A stretch of 64,000 nt of DNA from Pseudaquidulcibacter saccharophilus (GTDB lineage: Bacteria > Pseudomonadota > Alphaproteobacteria > Caulobacterales > Aquidulcibacteraceae), in the NCBI RefSeq assembly GCF_019455445.1, contig NZ_JAHWUS010000002.1:186001-250000 (forward strand), in the 5' to 3' direction. Both the position numbers and the translations under genes were made by a program. Positions 1 through 7,612 of the stretch are shown piece by piece (the first letter of the stretch is position 1; every line of letters begins with the position of its first letter). Under the pieces are notes generated by a model that was not told where the DNA came from, did not search any database, and saw only the letters and a program-made list of their open reading frames with translations.

Positions 1-1
1 C

Positions 2-640
2 GTTTGGCGTGAATATTTTATGCCACAGGCCAATGTTGTTTCCGAGCTTTTGAAACGAATTAATTTGGCAACAATTCCAAATACAGATGCGCCGACCGCG
101 ATTGAAAAGTCTTTATTGGCAATTCAAAACGACCAAGAAGCGGCAAATCTTGTCGAAGAAATACTTGATATTTCTAAATTAAAACAAGGTCTTGCGCGCG
201 ACACGTTGGATATTGCCAAGCGCCTTCGGCAAAAAGCGAAACGCCAAACCGCAGAGCCATTATCAAAAGAAATTGCCAATATTTTGCAAGAGGTTTTGCA
301 ATTAAAAGGCACGCCAAGCACGGTTTTTGAAAAAGTGCAGTCTTTGGGCAAATCAATCGGTGTTGATTTTACCGACTGGGCCAAGGAATGGGATTTAAAA
401 ATACAAAAAATTCAAACTGTTATTGATGCAGACTGTGAAGTTATTTTCGATGTCGCAATGCCAAAACGTTTTGAATATTATGATGGTATTCGTTTTGAGA
501 TTTTCACCAAAGATAGCGATAAATCATTGGCAAGTGGTGGGCGTTATGATGGCTTGATTGCCGAGCTTACTAAGGGTGAAAAGAATATTTCTGCGGTTGG
601 TGCGGTAATTCGACCAGAAGTAATTTTAGGGGGCAAATAA
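2..640 (+). CDS. hisZ: ATP phosphoribosyltransferase regulatory subunit HisZ, 5'-truncated by window edge
   Basis: The frame is open from base 2 with no start codon in view, so only the C-terminal 212 residues are present. HisZ is a catalytically inactive relative of histidyl-tRNA synthetase that activates short-form HisG in the first step of histidine synthesis. The synthetase-like core is visible as FEYYDGIRFEIF (fragment residues about 157-168) and the motif-3-like ASGGRYDGLI (about 177-186). HisG follows at once, overlapping by one base, and is the short form that needs HisZ. A true HisRS would carry an anticodon-binding domain after this point; the gene stops instead, which supports HisZ. 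Confidence 0.88.
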   Translation, partial: VWREYFMPQANVVSELLKRINLATIPNTDAPTAIEKSLLAIQNDQEAANLVEEILDISKLKQGLARDTLDIAKRLRQKAKRQTAEPLSKEIANILQEVLQLKGTPSTVFEKVQSLGKSIGVDFTDWAKEWDLKIQKIQTVIDADCEVIFDVAMPKRFEYYDGIRFEIFTKDSDKSLASGGRYDGLIAELTKGEKNISAVGAVIRPEVILGGK

Positions 641-1338
641 TGGCGGGTGATGAAATCATTTTTGGTTTGCCTTCTAAAGGTCGCCTAAAAGAACAATGTG
701 AAGCGTGGCTTGTAAAGCGCGGGCTTTTCCTAAAGCAAACCGGTGGTGAGCGCGGTTATGCCGCCCATTTTGACGGTGAGCCGATGGTTGAAGTTCGCCT
801 TATGTCATCTTCTGAAATCTCTAAATCATTGCTTGCGGGTGAAATGCACCTTGGGATTACTGGCGAAGATTTAATCCGTGAACAAAGCCCAAAATCAGAT
901 GAACAAGTAGAGTTTGTTCACAAACTTGGCTTTGGTCGCGCCGACGTGGTGGTTGCTGTTCCCGATGGTTGGATTGATGTTTCAACGATGGGCGACCTTG
1001 CCGAGGTTGCAAGCGATATACGCCGTACAAGCGGAAAGCGTATGCGTATTGCCACCAAATTTGCCCGCCTTACGACCGAATTTTTTGAAAAATGTGGTGT
1101 GTTGGATTACCGCATTGTTTATTCTGGTTCGGCAACCGAGGGGGCGCCGGCAAATGGCATTGCCGAGGCAATTGTTGATATTACCACATCGGGCGCAACA
1201 TTAATTGCCAATAATCTTAAAATCATTGATGACGGTTTGATTTTATCGTCACAAGCCTGTTTGATAAAATCACGAACTGCAATACTATCTCCCAAGCAAT
1301 CCGCTTTAATGAATGAATTAACACGGAAATTTGGATAA
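640..1338 (+). CDS. hisG: ATP phosphoribosyltransferase, short form (HisG-S)
   Basis: This 232-residue protein catalyses condensation of ATP with PRPP, the committed and feedback-inhibited step of histidine biosynthesis. The N-terminal GLPSKGRLKE (residues 9-18) and the PRPP-binding loop DITTSGATL (180-188) are typical of HisG. At 232 residues it lacks the C-terminal regulatory domain of long HisG (about 300), so it should work as a hetero-octamer with HisZ. Its ATG overlaps the hisZ stop in TAATG, implying translational coupling. Confidence 0.93.
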   Translation: MAGDEIIFGLPSKGRLKEQCEAWLVKRGLFLKQTGGERGYAAHFDGEPMVEVRLMSSSEISKSLLAGEMHLGITGEDLIREQSPKSDEQVEFVHKLGFGRADVVVAVPDGWIDVSTMGDLAEVASDIRRTSGKRMRIATKFARLTTEFFEKCGVLDYRIVYSGSATEGAPANGIAEAIVDITTSGATLIANNLKIIDDGLILSSQACLIKSRTAILSPKQSALMNELTRKFG

Positions 1339-1413
1339 TTTTCTTGCACATTTTGTAATATTTGTCACAATGCAAATAAAAGTTTTGGTTGCTTTGAACC
1401 CTAAGGGATGAAA

Positions 1414-1749
1414 ATGTCCGATATTGCCCATTCTTCTGAAGACTTAAAAAGTGCGGTGTTTCGATTTGATAAATCGCTTACCAATCTTGAACATTGTTTA
1501 GGGCAGGCGGTTGCCAAAATTGCCGAACTTGGGCGATCAACTGGTTATGCTGATGCCAAGGCCGAAGTTGCACTGGCTTCAATTAATCAGGCTTCAATTA
1601 ATCAATCATCGCTTGATGATGAGCTTGTTTCAAAAGAGCTTGAAATTGCCAAGGCACGTGAGCACGAACTTGAAGAGGCCGTCAAACACGCCCGTACCGC
1701 CCTTAATGAAGCTATTGAAGATATTAGAACCGTTTTAGGACCAGTTTAA
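1414..1749 (+). CDS. DUF4164 family coiled-coil protein upstream of ZapA
   Basis: A 111-residue, charged, helical protein with no membrane segment, matching the small DUF4164 proteins that precede zapA in alphaproteobacteria. An in-frame ATG exists at 1408, but AAGGGA (1403-1408) overlaps it and lies five bases before the ATG at 1414, so 1414 is the better start (MSDIAHSSED). The segment ASINQASINQ is encoded by a 15-base tandem duplication near 1566-1597. It ends one base before zapA. Function is unknown; a role in the divisome next to ZapA is inference from context. Confidence 0.72.
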   Translation: MSDIAHSSEDLKSAVFRFDKSLTNLEHCLGQAVAKIAELGRSTGYADAKAEVALASINQASINQSSLDDELVSKELEIAKAREHELEEAVKHARTALNEAIEDIRTVLGPV

Positions 1750-1750
1750 A

Positions 1751-2152
1751 ATGGCAAATGTAAGCATTGAGATTAATGGTCATAAATATAATATGGGCTG
1801 TGAAGATGGCCAAGAAGAGCATTTAATCCGTCTTGGTCGTTATTTTGATAACCATGTCAAAAACCTTGCCAAAGGGGTTGGGCAAATTGGTGATCAGCGC
1901 CTTTTTTTAATGGCGGCACTTTTGATTGCCGATGAAAATTACGAACAAAAGCAAAAGCTTGATGCCCTTCAGGCCGAACTGATGCGCCTTAAAGATGCGC
2001 GCCCGAATGGTGAAGAAGAAGTTCAGCAAGCCAGGCAGGCGGCAAAAGATATTGAATTTCGTGCCGTTGAAACTTTGGACGAAGTTACAAAAATCTTTCA
2101 CCACGCTGCCGATCGGCTTGATGAGCTATCTGTCGAGCTTAATAAGGCATAA
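1751..2152 (+). CDS. zapA: Cell division protein ZapA
   Basis: ZapA binds FtsZ and cross-links protofilaments in the Z ring. The 133-residue product begins with the conserved beta-hairpin (SIEINGHKYNMGC) and RLGRYFDNHV, followed by a long amphipathic coiled coil from about residue 60 to the end that forms the tetramer. It sits immediately downstream of the DUF4164 gene as in many alphaproteobacteria. The usual 6S RNA and formyltetrahydrofolate cyclo-ligase neighbours are not downstream; instead a convergent SDR gene follows after 13 bases. Confidence 0.9.
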   Translation: MANVSIEINGHKYNMGCEDGQEEHLIRLGRYFDNHVKNLAKGVGQIGDQRLFLMAALLIADENYEQKQKLDALQAELMRLKDARPNGEEEVQQARQAAKDIEFRAVETLDEVTKIFHHAADRLDELSVELNKA

Positions 2153-2165
2153 TTACAGATTTGGC

Positions 2166-2924
2166 TTATACTTGTGCCAAGCCACCATCCACGCTTAATT
2201 CAATGCCATTGACATAGCTTGCACCATCAGAGGCAAGAAATAATACGACATCGGCAATTTCATCAGGTGTGGCGGCGCGTCCAGATGGTGCAGCTTGGGC
2301 AACATATTGTTTAAATCCTTCAATTGCTGCGGCATCCATCTTTAGGCCATTTTGCATAATTGGGGTAATTGTTACCCCAGGGCTAAGGGCATTAACGCGG
2401 ATTTTACGTGCTTTTAAATCATTTGAAAATGACCTTGCAAATGAACGAACAGCGGCTTTTGATGCATTATAAAGGCTTAAATTGGGCATTCCTTTATTGG
2501 AAACAACTGATGCAGTAAGGATTACTGATGCACCGTCTAATGTATATGGCAATAATTCTTGCACCGTGAAAAATACACCTTTGACATTTATGTCAAAAGT
2601 TTTGTCAAATTCATCAGAAGATGTTGCGCCAAAAGAATTGTTTTCCGCAATACCGGCATTGGCAAAAACTACATCAAGTTTTTCACCGCTTGCTGCGACT
2701 GCTTCAACCATGGTTTTGATGCCATTAATTGTTCCGACGTCGGCAATAATTATTTCGGCACTGTCACCAATTAATTCTTTGGCGGCTTTTAAGGTGCTTT
2801 CATTGCGCCCAGTTATAAATACTTTTTTTGCGCCCAATTTTGCAAATTTGATTGCGGTTTCAAGGCCAATTCCGGTTGAGCCGCCGGTGATGAATACATT
2901 TTTTCCATTAAAATTATAAGGCAT
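2166..2924 (-). CDS. Short-chain dehydrogenase/reductase (SDR)
   Basis: A classical SDR of 252 residues, a cytosolic NAD(P)-dependent oxidoreductase. The cofactor loop GGSTGIG is at residues 14-20, NAG at 89-91, catalytic Ser near 139 and the YxxxK pair at Tyr152/Lys156; the C-terminal NGIELSVDGGLAQ is typical. AAGGAAC precedes the start by about six bases. It is divergent from an ArsR-like regulator, with a palindrome in the shared intergenic region, so it is probably the regulator's target. The substrate cannot be inferred. Confidence 0.88.
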   Translation of the reverse strand: MPYNFNGKNVFITGGSTGIGLETAIKFAKLGAKKVFITGRNESTLKAAKELIGDSAEIIIADVGTINGIKTMVEAVAASGEKLDVVFANAGIAENNSFGATSSDEFDKTFDINVKGVFFTVQELLPYTLDGASVILTASVVSNKGMPNLSLYNASKAAVRSFARSFSNDLKARKIRVNALSPGVTITPIMQNGLKMDAAAIEGFKQYVAQAAPSGRAATPDEIADVVLFLASDGASYVNGIELSVDGGLAQV

Positions 2925-2964
2925 GTGGGGGTTCCTTTTGTAAAGTTCATTAGTGCGGAAAAAG

Positions 2965-2993
2965 CGAACTAATAGTTCGTAATTACCGAACTA
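2965..2993. promoter_or_regulatory. Palindromic operator between SDR and ArsR-like genes
   Basis: CGAACT (2965-2970), AAT, AGTTCG (2974-2979) is a perfect 6+6 inverted repeat. A further half-site CGAACTA lies at 2987-2993 and an AGTTC at 2944-2948. The cluster sits in the 104-base gap between divergent genes, where an autoregulating ArsR-type protein would bind. Which regulator binds is inference. Confidence 0.6.
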
Positions 2994-3028
2994 TTGAAAT
3001 ATGTCAAGCCTTATGTTATGAGGTTTAT

Positions 3029-3352
3029 ATGAGGCAAGAAAAACAACCACGCACTGAAGATTTGGTAATAACTGATATTTTATCGGCACTTGGTGACCCT
3101 GTGCGCTTTGCAATTGTGAAGCATTTGTATGAAAATAAATGTCAGCTTAATTGCACGCAGGCTGTTACGCCTTTTGCCAATATAGCCAAATCTACATTAT
3201 CTGGTCATTTTCGGGTTCTGCGTGAAAGTGGGCTTATTAGTGTTCGTAAACAGGGTGTTGAAAATATAAATTCAGTTCGTGTTGACGATATTAATTCACG
3301 ATTTCCCAACTTGTTGAATTCGATTTTAAGTAATGATTATAGTATTACTTAA
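3029..3352 (+). CDS. ArsR-like winged-helix transcriptional regulator
   Basis: A 107-residue DNA-binding protein. ILSALGDPVRFAIVKHLYE (residues 17-35) is the ArsR-type first helix, and ANIAKSTLSGHFRVLRESGL (50-69) is the helix-turn-helix with its recognition helix, followed by the wing VRKQGVENINSVR. Two cysteines (39 region, LNCTQ, and CQLNC) are present but no classic metal-binding CVC box, so metal sensing is not supported. GAGG lies five bases before the ATG. It is divergent from the SDR gene and probably represses it and itself through the palindrome at 2965. Confidence 0.82.
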   Translation: MRQEKQPRTEDLVITDILSALGDPVRFAIVKHLYENKCQLNCTQAVTPFANIAKSTLSGHFRVLRESGLISVRKQGVENINSVRVDDINSRFPNLLNSILSNDYSIT

Positions 3353-3425
3353 TACTCACTTCACAGTATTGCCTAAAATGTAATCAATAACGCATAATAT
3401 TTACGCATTGAAATGTTGCGCTGCG

Positions 3426-3451
3426 ACATTGCAAGTGCAATGTGCTTTTTT
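3426..3451 (+). terminator. Hairpin with T-tract between ArsR-like gene and Anbu operon
   Basis: ACATTGC (3426-3432), loop AAGT, GCAATGT (3437-3443), then GC and a run of Ts. It can be the intrinsic terminator of the ArsR-like gene or a leader hairpin of the following operon. An overlapping alternative pairing AATGT (3412-3416) with ACATT (3426-3430) exists. Confidence 0.6.
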
Positions 3452-3509
3452 ATGCGGCAAATATTTTCATTTATGCTTCATTTGATTTCGGAGAGGAATT
3501 TGAGAGCAT

Positions 3510-4961
3510 ATGAAAAAAACTGGCTTTGATGAAATGTGGGGCGGTGGAAACACACGTTCAATTCGCAAACCCTATTTAAGTTTTGCCAAATGGGTCGATG
3601 AAGTTTCTGTTGATGAAATGCTTGTCCGGCAAGCTAGTGCCGAGCAGATTTTCCGTAAAACTGGTATCACTTTTGCTGTCTATTCCAATGATGAGGCAGA
3701 AGAAAGAATTATTCCGTTTGATATTGTTCCGCGCATTATTGCCGGTGATGAATGGGATAAATTATCAGAAGGTCTTATCCAGCGCGCCAATGCCATAAAT
3801 ATGTTTCTTTCCGATATATATGGCAAAAAAGAAATCATGAAAGCGGGTATTTTGCCTGAAGATTTGATTTATGCAAATCCGCAATATCGCCTGCAAATGA
3901 CTGTTATCAAGCCGCCACATGATGTTTGGTCACATATTTCGGGTATTGATATTGTGCGCACCGGCGCCGATGAATTCTTTGTCCTTGAAGATAATGCCAG
4001 AACCCCATCAGGTGTTAGCTATATGCTTGAAGATCGTGAAGCAATGCAAAGATTGTTTCCGTCATTAATTGAAAAACATAAGATTCGCCCTGTTAGCCAA
4101 TATACTGATTATTTGATTGAAACCTTGCGTTCGGTTGCGCCACCAAATGCCAGTGCCGATCCAATGGTGGTTATTCTTACCCCTGGGCCATATAATTCCG
4201 CATTTTATGAACATTCATTCTTGGCAGACCGCACAGGTGCAGAACTGGTTGAAGGAAGTGATTTATTCGTAAAAGATCGCAAGGTATTCATGCGAACCAC
4301 CGAGGGGCCACAACAAGTCGATGTTATTTACCGCCGTGTTGATGACGACTTCATCGACCCGTTAATGTTCAACCCTGATTCCATGTTGGGCGTGCCGGGT
4401 CTTATGGATGCCTATGCCCAAGGGAATGTAACGATTGTAAATGCCCCAGGAACAGGAATTGCCGATGATAAGGCGATTTATTCCTATATGCCAGAAATTA
4501 TCAAATTCTATACTGGCAAGGATGCTATTATTCCAAATGTTGAGACCTATCGCTGCCGTGAGCCTGATAAGTTGAAATATGTAAATGATAATTTGGATAA
4601 ATTGGTTGTGAAGTTGGTCGATGGATCTGGCGGCTATGGCATGTTGGTTGGACCAACCTCAACCAAGGCACAGATTGAAGATTTTAGAAAAGCACTATTA
4701 AAAGAACCCCATCGTTTTATTGCGCAGCCAACATTGGCGCTTTCAACCTGCCCAACCTTAACTGAAAAAGGGTTATGCCCGCGTCACGTTGATTTGCGTC
4801 CATTCATTTTGACGGGTTCAAATGGGGTTAAAATCGTCCCCGGTGGTCTTACACGTGTGGCATTGACCGAAGGCTCGTTGGTGGTCAACTCATCACAAGG
4901 TGGGGGAACCAAAGATACATGGGTGGTTGATGAAAATAATCTAAAAGTGGTGGAGGAATAG
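3510..4961 (+). CDS. Circularly permuted ATP-grasp protein of the Anbu operon
   Basis: The 483-residue protein belongs to the circularly permuted ATP-grasp family (DUF404/DUF407), whose members are thought to form amide or peptide bonds using ATP; the substrate is unknown. Recognisable family segments are MWGGGNTRSIRKPY near the N-terminus, FVLEDNARTPSGVSYMLEDR (about 157-176) and the nucleotide-binding KLVDGSGGYGMLVGPTS in the C-terminal half. It is the first gene of a run with an alpha-E protein, a transglutaminase-like protein and an Anbu peptidase, the canonical Anbu operon order. GGAGAGG lies 13 bases upstream. Confidence 0.9.
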   Translation: MKKTGFDEMWGGGNTRSIRKPYLSFAKWVDEVSVDEMLVRQASAEQIFRKTGITFAVYSNDEAEERIIPFDIVPRIIAGDEWDKLSEGLIQRANAINMFLSDIYGKKEIMKAGILPEDLIYANPQYRLQMTVIKPPHDVWSHISGIDIVRTGADEFFVLEDNARTPSGVSYMLEDREAMQRLFPSLIEKHKIRPVSQYTDYLIETLRSVAPPNASADPMVVILTPGPYNSAFYEHSFLADRTGAELVEGSDLFVKDRKVFMRTTEGPQQVDVIYRRVDDDFIDPLMFNPDSMLGVPGLMDAYAQGNVTIVNAPGTGIADDKAIYSYMPEIIKFYTGKDAIIPNVETYRCREPDKLKYVNDNLDKLVVKLVDGSGGYGMLVGPTSTKAQIEDFRKALLKEPHRFIAQPTLALSTCPTLTEKGLCPRHVDLRPFILTGSNGVKIVPGGLTRVALTEGSLVVNSSQGGGTKDTWVVDENNLKVVEE

Positions 4962-5894
4962 ATGTTATCAAGAACTGCTTCTTCACTTTATTGGATTGGT
5001 CGCCATATTGAACGTGCAGACTTTACTGCGCGCCTAATTGATGCCGGCCTTAAATTTGATATGCTTCCCTTTAGCGAAAGCCCTTCTGGTATTCAGTCGG
5101 CGTTTGAGGCATCGGGAGCAACCTTGATTTATCCGGGTGATAAGGCCAAGGCCAAGCGTAAGCAAATTATCAATTTCATGTGCTTTGACGAAAGTAACCA
5201 AAGCTCTGTGATTTCATGCTTTGGCAAGGCGCGCCACGATGCTCGCGCGGTTCGTACCGCTTTAACCCGTGAAGTTTTTGAAGAATTAAATGAGGCATGG
5301 CTAAACTTTAAAAAAGTTCAAAATGCGGTCAAAAACGATGATTTTGGAACATTTGTTTCCTGGGTTGAGGATGTAGTGCGCGGTTTTGAAGGGGCATTAC
5401 ACCGGACAATGCTACGGAATGAATGTCTGTGGTTCATCCGCCTTGGTGCGGCGGTGGAACGTGCCGACAATACCGCAAGACTGTTGGACGTTAAATATCA
5501 CGTCCTTTTACCAAGCAAAGAGCATATTGGCGGACCAATTGATCAAGCGCAATGGACAACACTTTTAAGAAGCGTTTCGGCAGAAACCGCATATCGGTGG
5601 CTTTATCGTGAAGGGCTTGTTGCGTGGGATGTTGCAGAACTCTTGATATTAAAACAAGAAATGCCGCGCTCACTTGCCGCTTGTATTTCTGAAATAAACC
5701 TTATTTTATCACGACTTCGTTCAAGTAACGGGCGAACAGGTGCGGCGGATAGAAAAGCGCGCGCCATAGAGAATAAAATAAAAGGCACCAATATAAATAA
5801 TATCTTCCAATCTGGATTGCATGAATTTTTGGTGCAGTTTCAAATTGATAATAATTCATTGGGGCATTCAATTGCCGAACAATTCTTATTCTGA
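4962..5894 (+). CDS. Alpha-E domain protein (DUF403) of the Anbu operon
   Basis: A 310-residue all-helical alpha-E protein. The signature start LSRTASSLYWIGRHIERAD (residues 2-20) and the second RLGAAVERADNTARLLDVKY (about 162-181) are family hallmarks, showing an internal repeat of the ERADxTARL element. It abuts the ATP-grasp stop codon with GGAGG inside the upstream gene, so the two are likely co-translated. Alpha-E proteins always travel with this ATP-grasp family; the biochemical role is not established. Confidence 0.9.
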   Translation: MLSRTASSLYWIGRHIERADFTARLIDAGLKFDMLPFSESPSGIQSAFEASGATLIYPGDKAKAKRKQIINFMCFDESNQSSVISCFGKARHDARAVRTALTREVFEELNEAWLNFKKVQNAVKNDDFGTFVSWVEDVVRGFEGALHRTMLRNECLWFIRLGAAVERADNTARLLDVKYHVLLPSKEHIGGPIDQAQWTTLLRSVSAETAYRWLYREGLVAWDVAELLILKQEMPRSLAACISEINLILSRLRSSNGRTGAADRKARAIENKIKGTNINNIFQSGLHEFLVQFQIDNNSLGHSIAEQFLF

Positions 5895-5900
5895 TTTAAA

Positions 5901-6731
5901 ATGCATATAGATATTGATCATATAACCAAATATTCGTTTTCCCATCCCACCAAGATGGTTATCCAGACTTTGCGTCTTACGCCGCAATCAAATTCGGTAC
6001 AGAATATCTTGTCATGGGATATTAATGTTGATTGCGATGCCAAACTTAGTCCTTTTTACGATGCTTATGGAAATTTGTGCCATCTCTTGGCAATCGAAGA
6101 ACCTGTGCAAGAGTTTTCAATCGAGGTTATTGGTTCGGTTGATACCTATTCAACATCTGGTGTAATTGCCGATTTGGACGCAAATTTCCCGCTTGCGGTT
6201 TATAAACGTTTTACGTCACTTGCTTGTTTTTCCCCTGAATTAAAAGAATTTGCATTCACTGTGGCAAATGAAAAAGACGATTTGGGAAAAGCGCATCAAT
6301 TACTTGGTGAAATATATAAAATCATGCGCTTTGATACTTCGGCGACCGATGCGCAGACCGATGCGGTGCAAGCATTTGCGGCAAAATCAGGGGTCTGTCA
6401 GGATTATGCCCATATTTTCATTGCCTGTTCACGTCTTTTGGGAATGCCGTCACGCTATGTTTCTGGGCATTTGTTACGCCAAGACGGCGCAAATTTACAA
6501 GAGGCAAGCCACGCATGGGCGGAAACTTATATATCGGGTCTTGGTTGGGTTGCGTTTGACCCCGCAAACGGTATTTGTTCCGATGAGCATTATGTAAAAG
6601 TTGCCATTGGTCTTGATTACCGCGATGCCGCACCAATTGCGGGTGCAAGGTATGGAGGCGGACAAGAAACATTATCGGTCGGTTTGAATGTTCGTAAGGC
6701 AGGATTACAATTTCAGTCGCAATCGCAGTAA
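5901..6731 (+). CDS. Transglutaminase-like cysteine peptidase of the Anbu operon
   Basis: A 276-residue protein with an N-terminal beta-rich bacterial transglutaminase-like domain followed by the papain-like core. The catalytic triad is visible: Cys166 in SGVCQDYAH, His204 in ASHAWAETY and Asp220 in FDPANG. No signal peptide is present, so it is cytosolic. Such proteins may cleave or form isopeptide-type bonds and are constant members of Anbu operons. It starts six bases after the alpha-E stop, with only a weak ribosome-binding site. Confidence 0.9.
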   Translation: MHIDIDHITKYSFSHPTKMVIQTLRLTPQSNSVQNILSWDINVDCDAKLSPFYDAYGNLCHLLAIEEPVQEFSIEVIGSVDTYSTSGVIADLDANFPLAVYKRFTSLACFSPELKEFAFTVANEKDDLGKAHQLLGEIYKIMRFDTSATDAQTDAVQAFAAKSGVCQDYAHIFIACSRLLGMPSRYVSGHLLRQDGANLQEASHAWAETYISGLGWVAFDPANGICSDEHYVKVAIGLDYRDAAPIAGARYGGGQETLSVGLNVRKAGLQFQSQSQ

Positions 6732-6845
6732 TTATGATTGATTTATGACTTAACTATTGCTCTGTTATGACAAATAAGGAATCAATGGTTCTTTGTTTCT
6801 TTCGCCTTGGATTTTGGGGCGCTGAATTCGGGGGGAATTCTAAAA

Positions 6846-7592
6846 ATGACCTATTGCGTGGGTATGTTGATTGATGCGGGGCTAATCATGATGGCCGACA
6901 CGCGCACCAATGCCGGCATTGATAATGTCTCAACATTCAAGAAAATGCATATTTTTGAAGGCAAAGATAGGTTTATTTCAATTGCCACCGCAGGCAACCT
7001 TTCGGTTACGCAGGCGACACTTTCAAAACTTGAAGAAGGCATCAAAAATCCTGAAACCGATGAAGTTGAAACCCTTGAAACCGTTCCAACAATGTTTCGC
7101 GCCGCCGAACTTGTGGGCAAGGTTTTGCGTTCAACCCAATTGCAAATCAAAGCTGGCTACGAAGCAGAGGGGGTAAGCTTTGGCGCAACCATGCTTTTGG
7201 GGGGGCGTATTGGCGATGGGGCATTAAAACTATTTTTGATTTATGATGTTGGCAATTCGATTTCATGCGGTCGTGAAACGCCATACCTACAAATTGGTGA
7301 ATTGAAATACGGCAAACCAATTCTTGACCGTGCGCTTACTTCTGAAACCCCATTTAATGAAGCGGTGAAACTTGGTTTGATTTCATTTGATTCAACCATG
7401 CGCTCTAATTTGGCGGTTGGCTTGCCGATTGATATTGTGATGCTTCGCAATATTCCAAATTCAAAACCGGCGTTTTACCGCGTTGAACGAACCGATCCTT
7501 ATTTCCAAACCCTATCACGCGAATGGGGTATTAAATTACGTGAGGCGCAGGCATCAATACCACGCCCACCATTCGTTTCACCACTTGAATGA
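6846..7592 (+). CDS. Anbu peptidase (ancestral beta-subunit proteasome homologue)
   Basis: Ntn-hydrolase of the 20S proteasome/HslV superfamily. Starting at the ATG at 6846 gives MTYCVGMLIDAG, placing Thr2 as the N-terminal nucleophile after Met removal; an upstream in-frame start would bury it, and GGGGGG lies ten bases before this ATG. MMADTRTNAGIDNVSTFKKM (about 16-35) carries the conserved Asp and Lys of the active site. The protein is 248 residues. Anbu forms open helical or lock-washer rings in other bacteria; its native substrate is unknown. The stop overlaps the next start in ATGA. Confidence 0.92.
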   Translation: MTYCVGMLIDAGLIMMADTRTNAGIDNVSTFKKMHIFEGKDRFISIATAGNLSVTQATLSKLEEGIKNPETDEVETLETVPTMFRAAELVGKVLRSTQLQIKAGYEAEGVSFGATMLLGGRIGDGALKLFLIYDVGNSISCGRETPYLQIGELKYGKPILDRALTSETPFNEAVKLGLISFDSTMRSNLAVGLPIDIVMLRNIPNSKPAFYRVERTDPYFQTLSREWGIKLREAQASIPRPPFVSPLE

Positions 7593-7612
7593 TTTTTAAA
7601 AAGGCCATGCAA

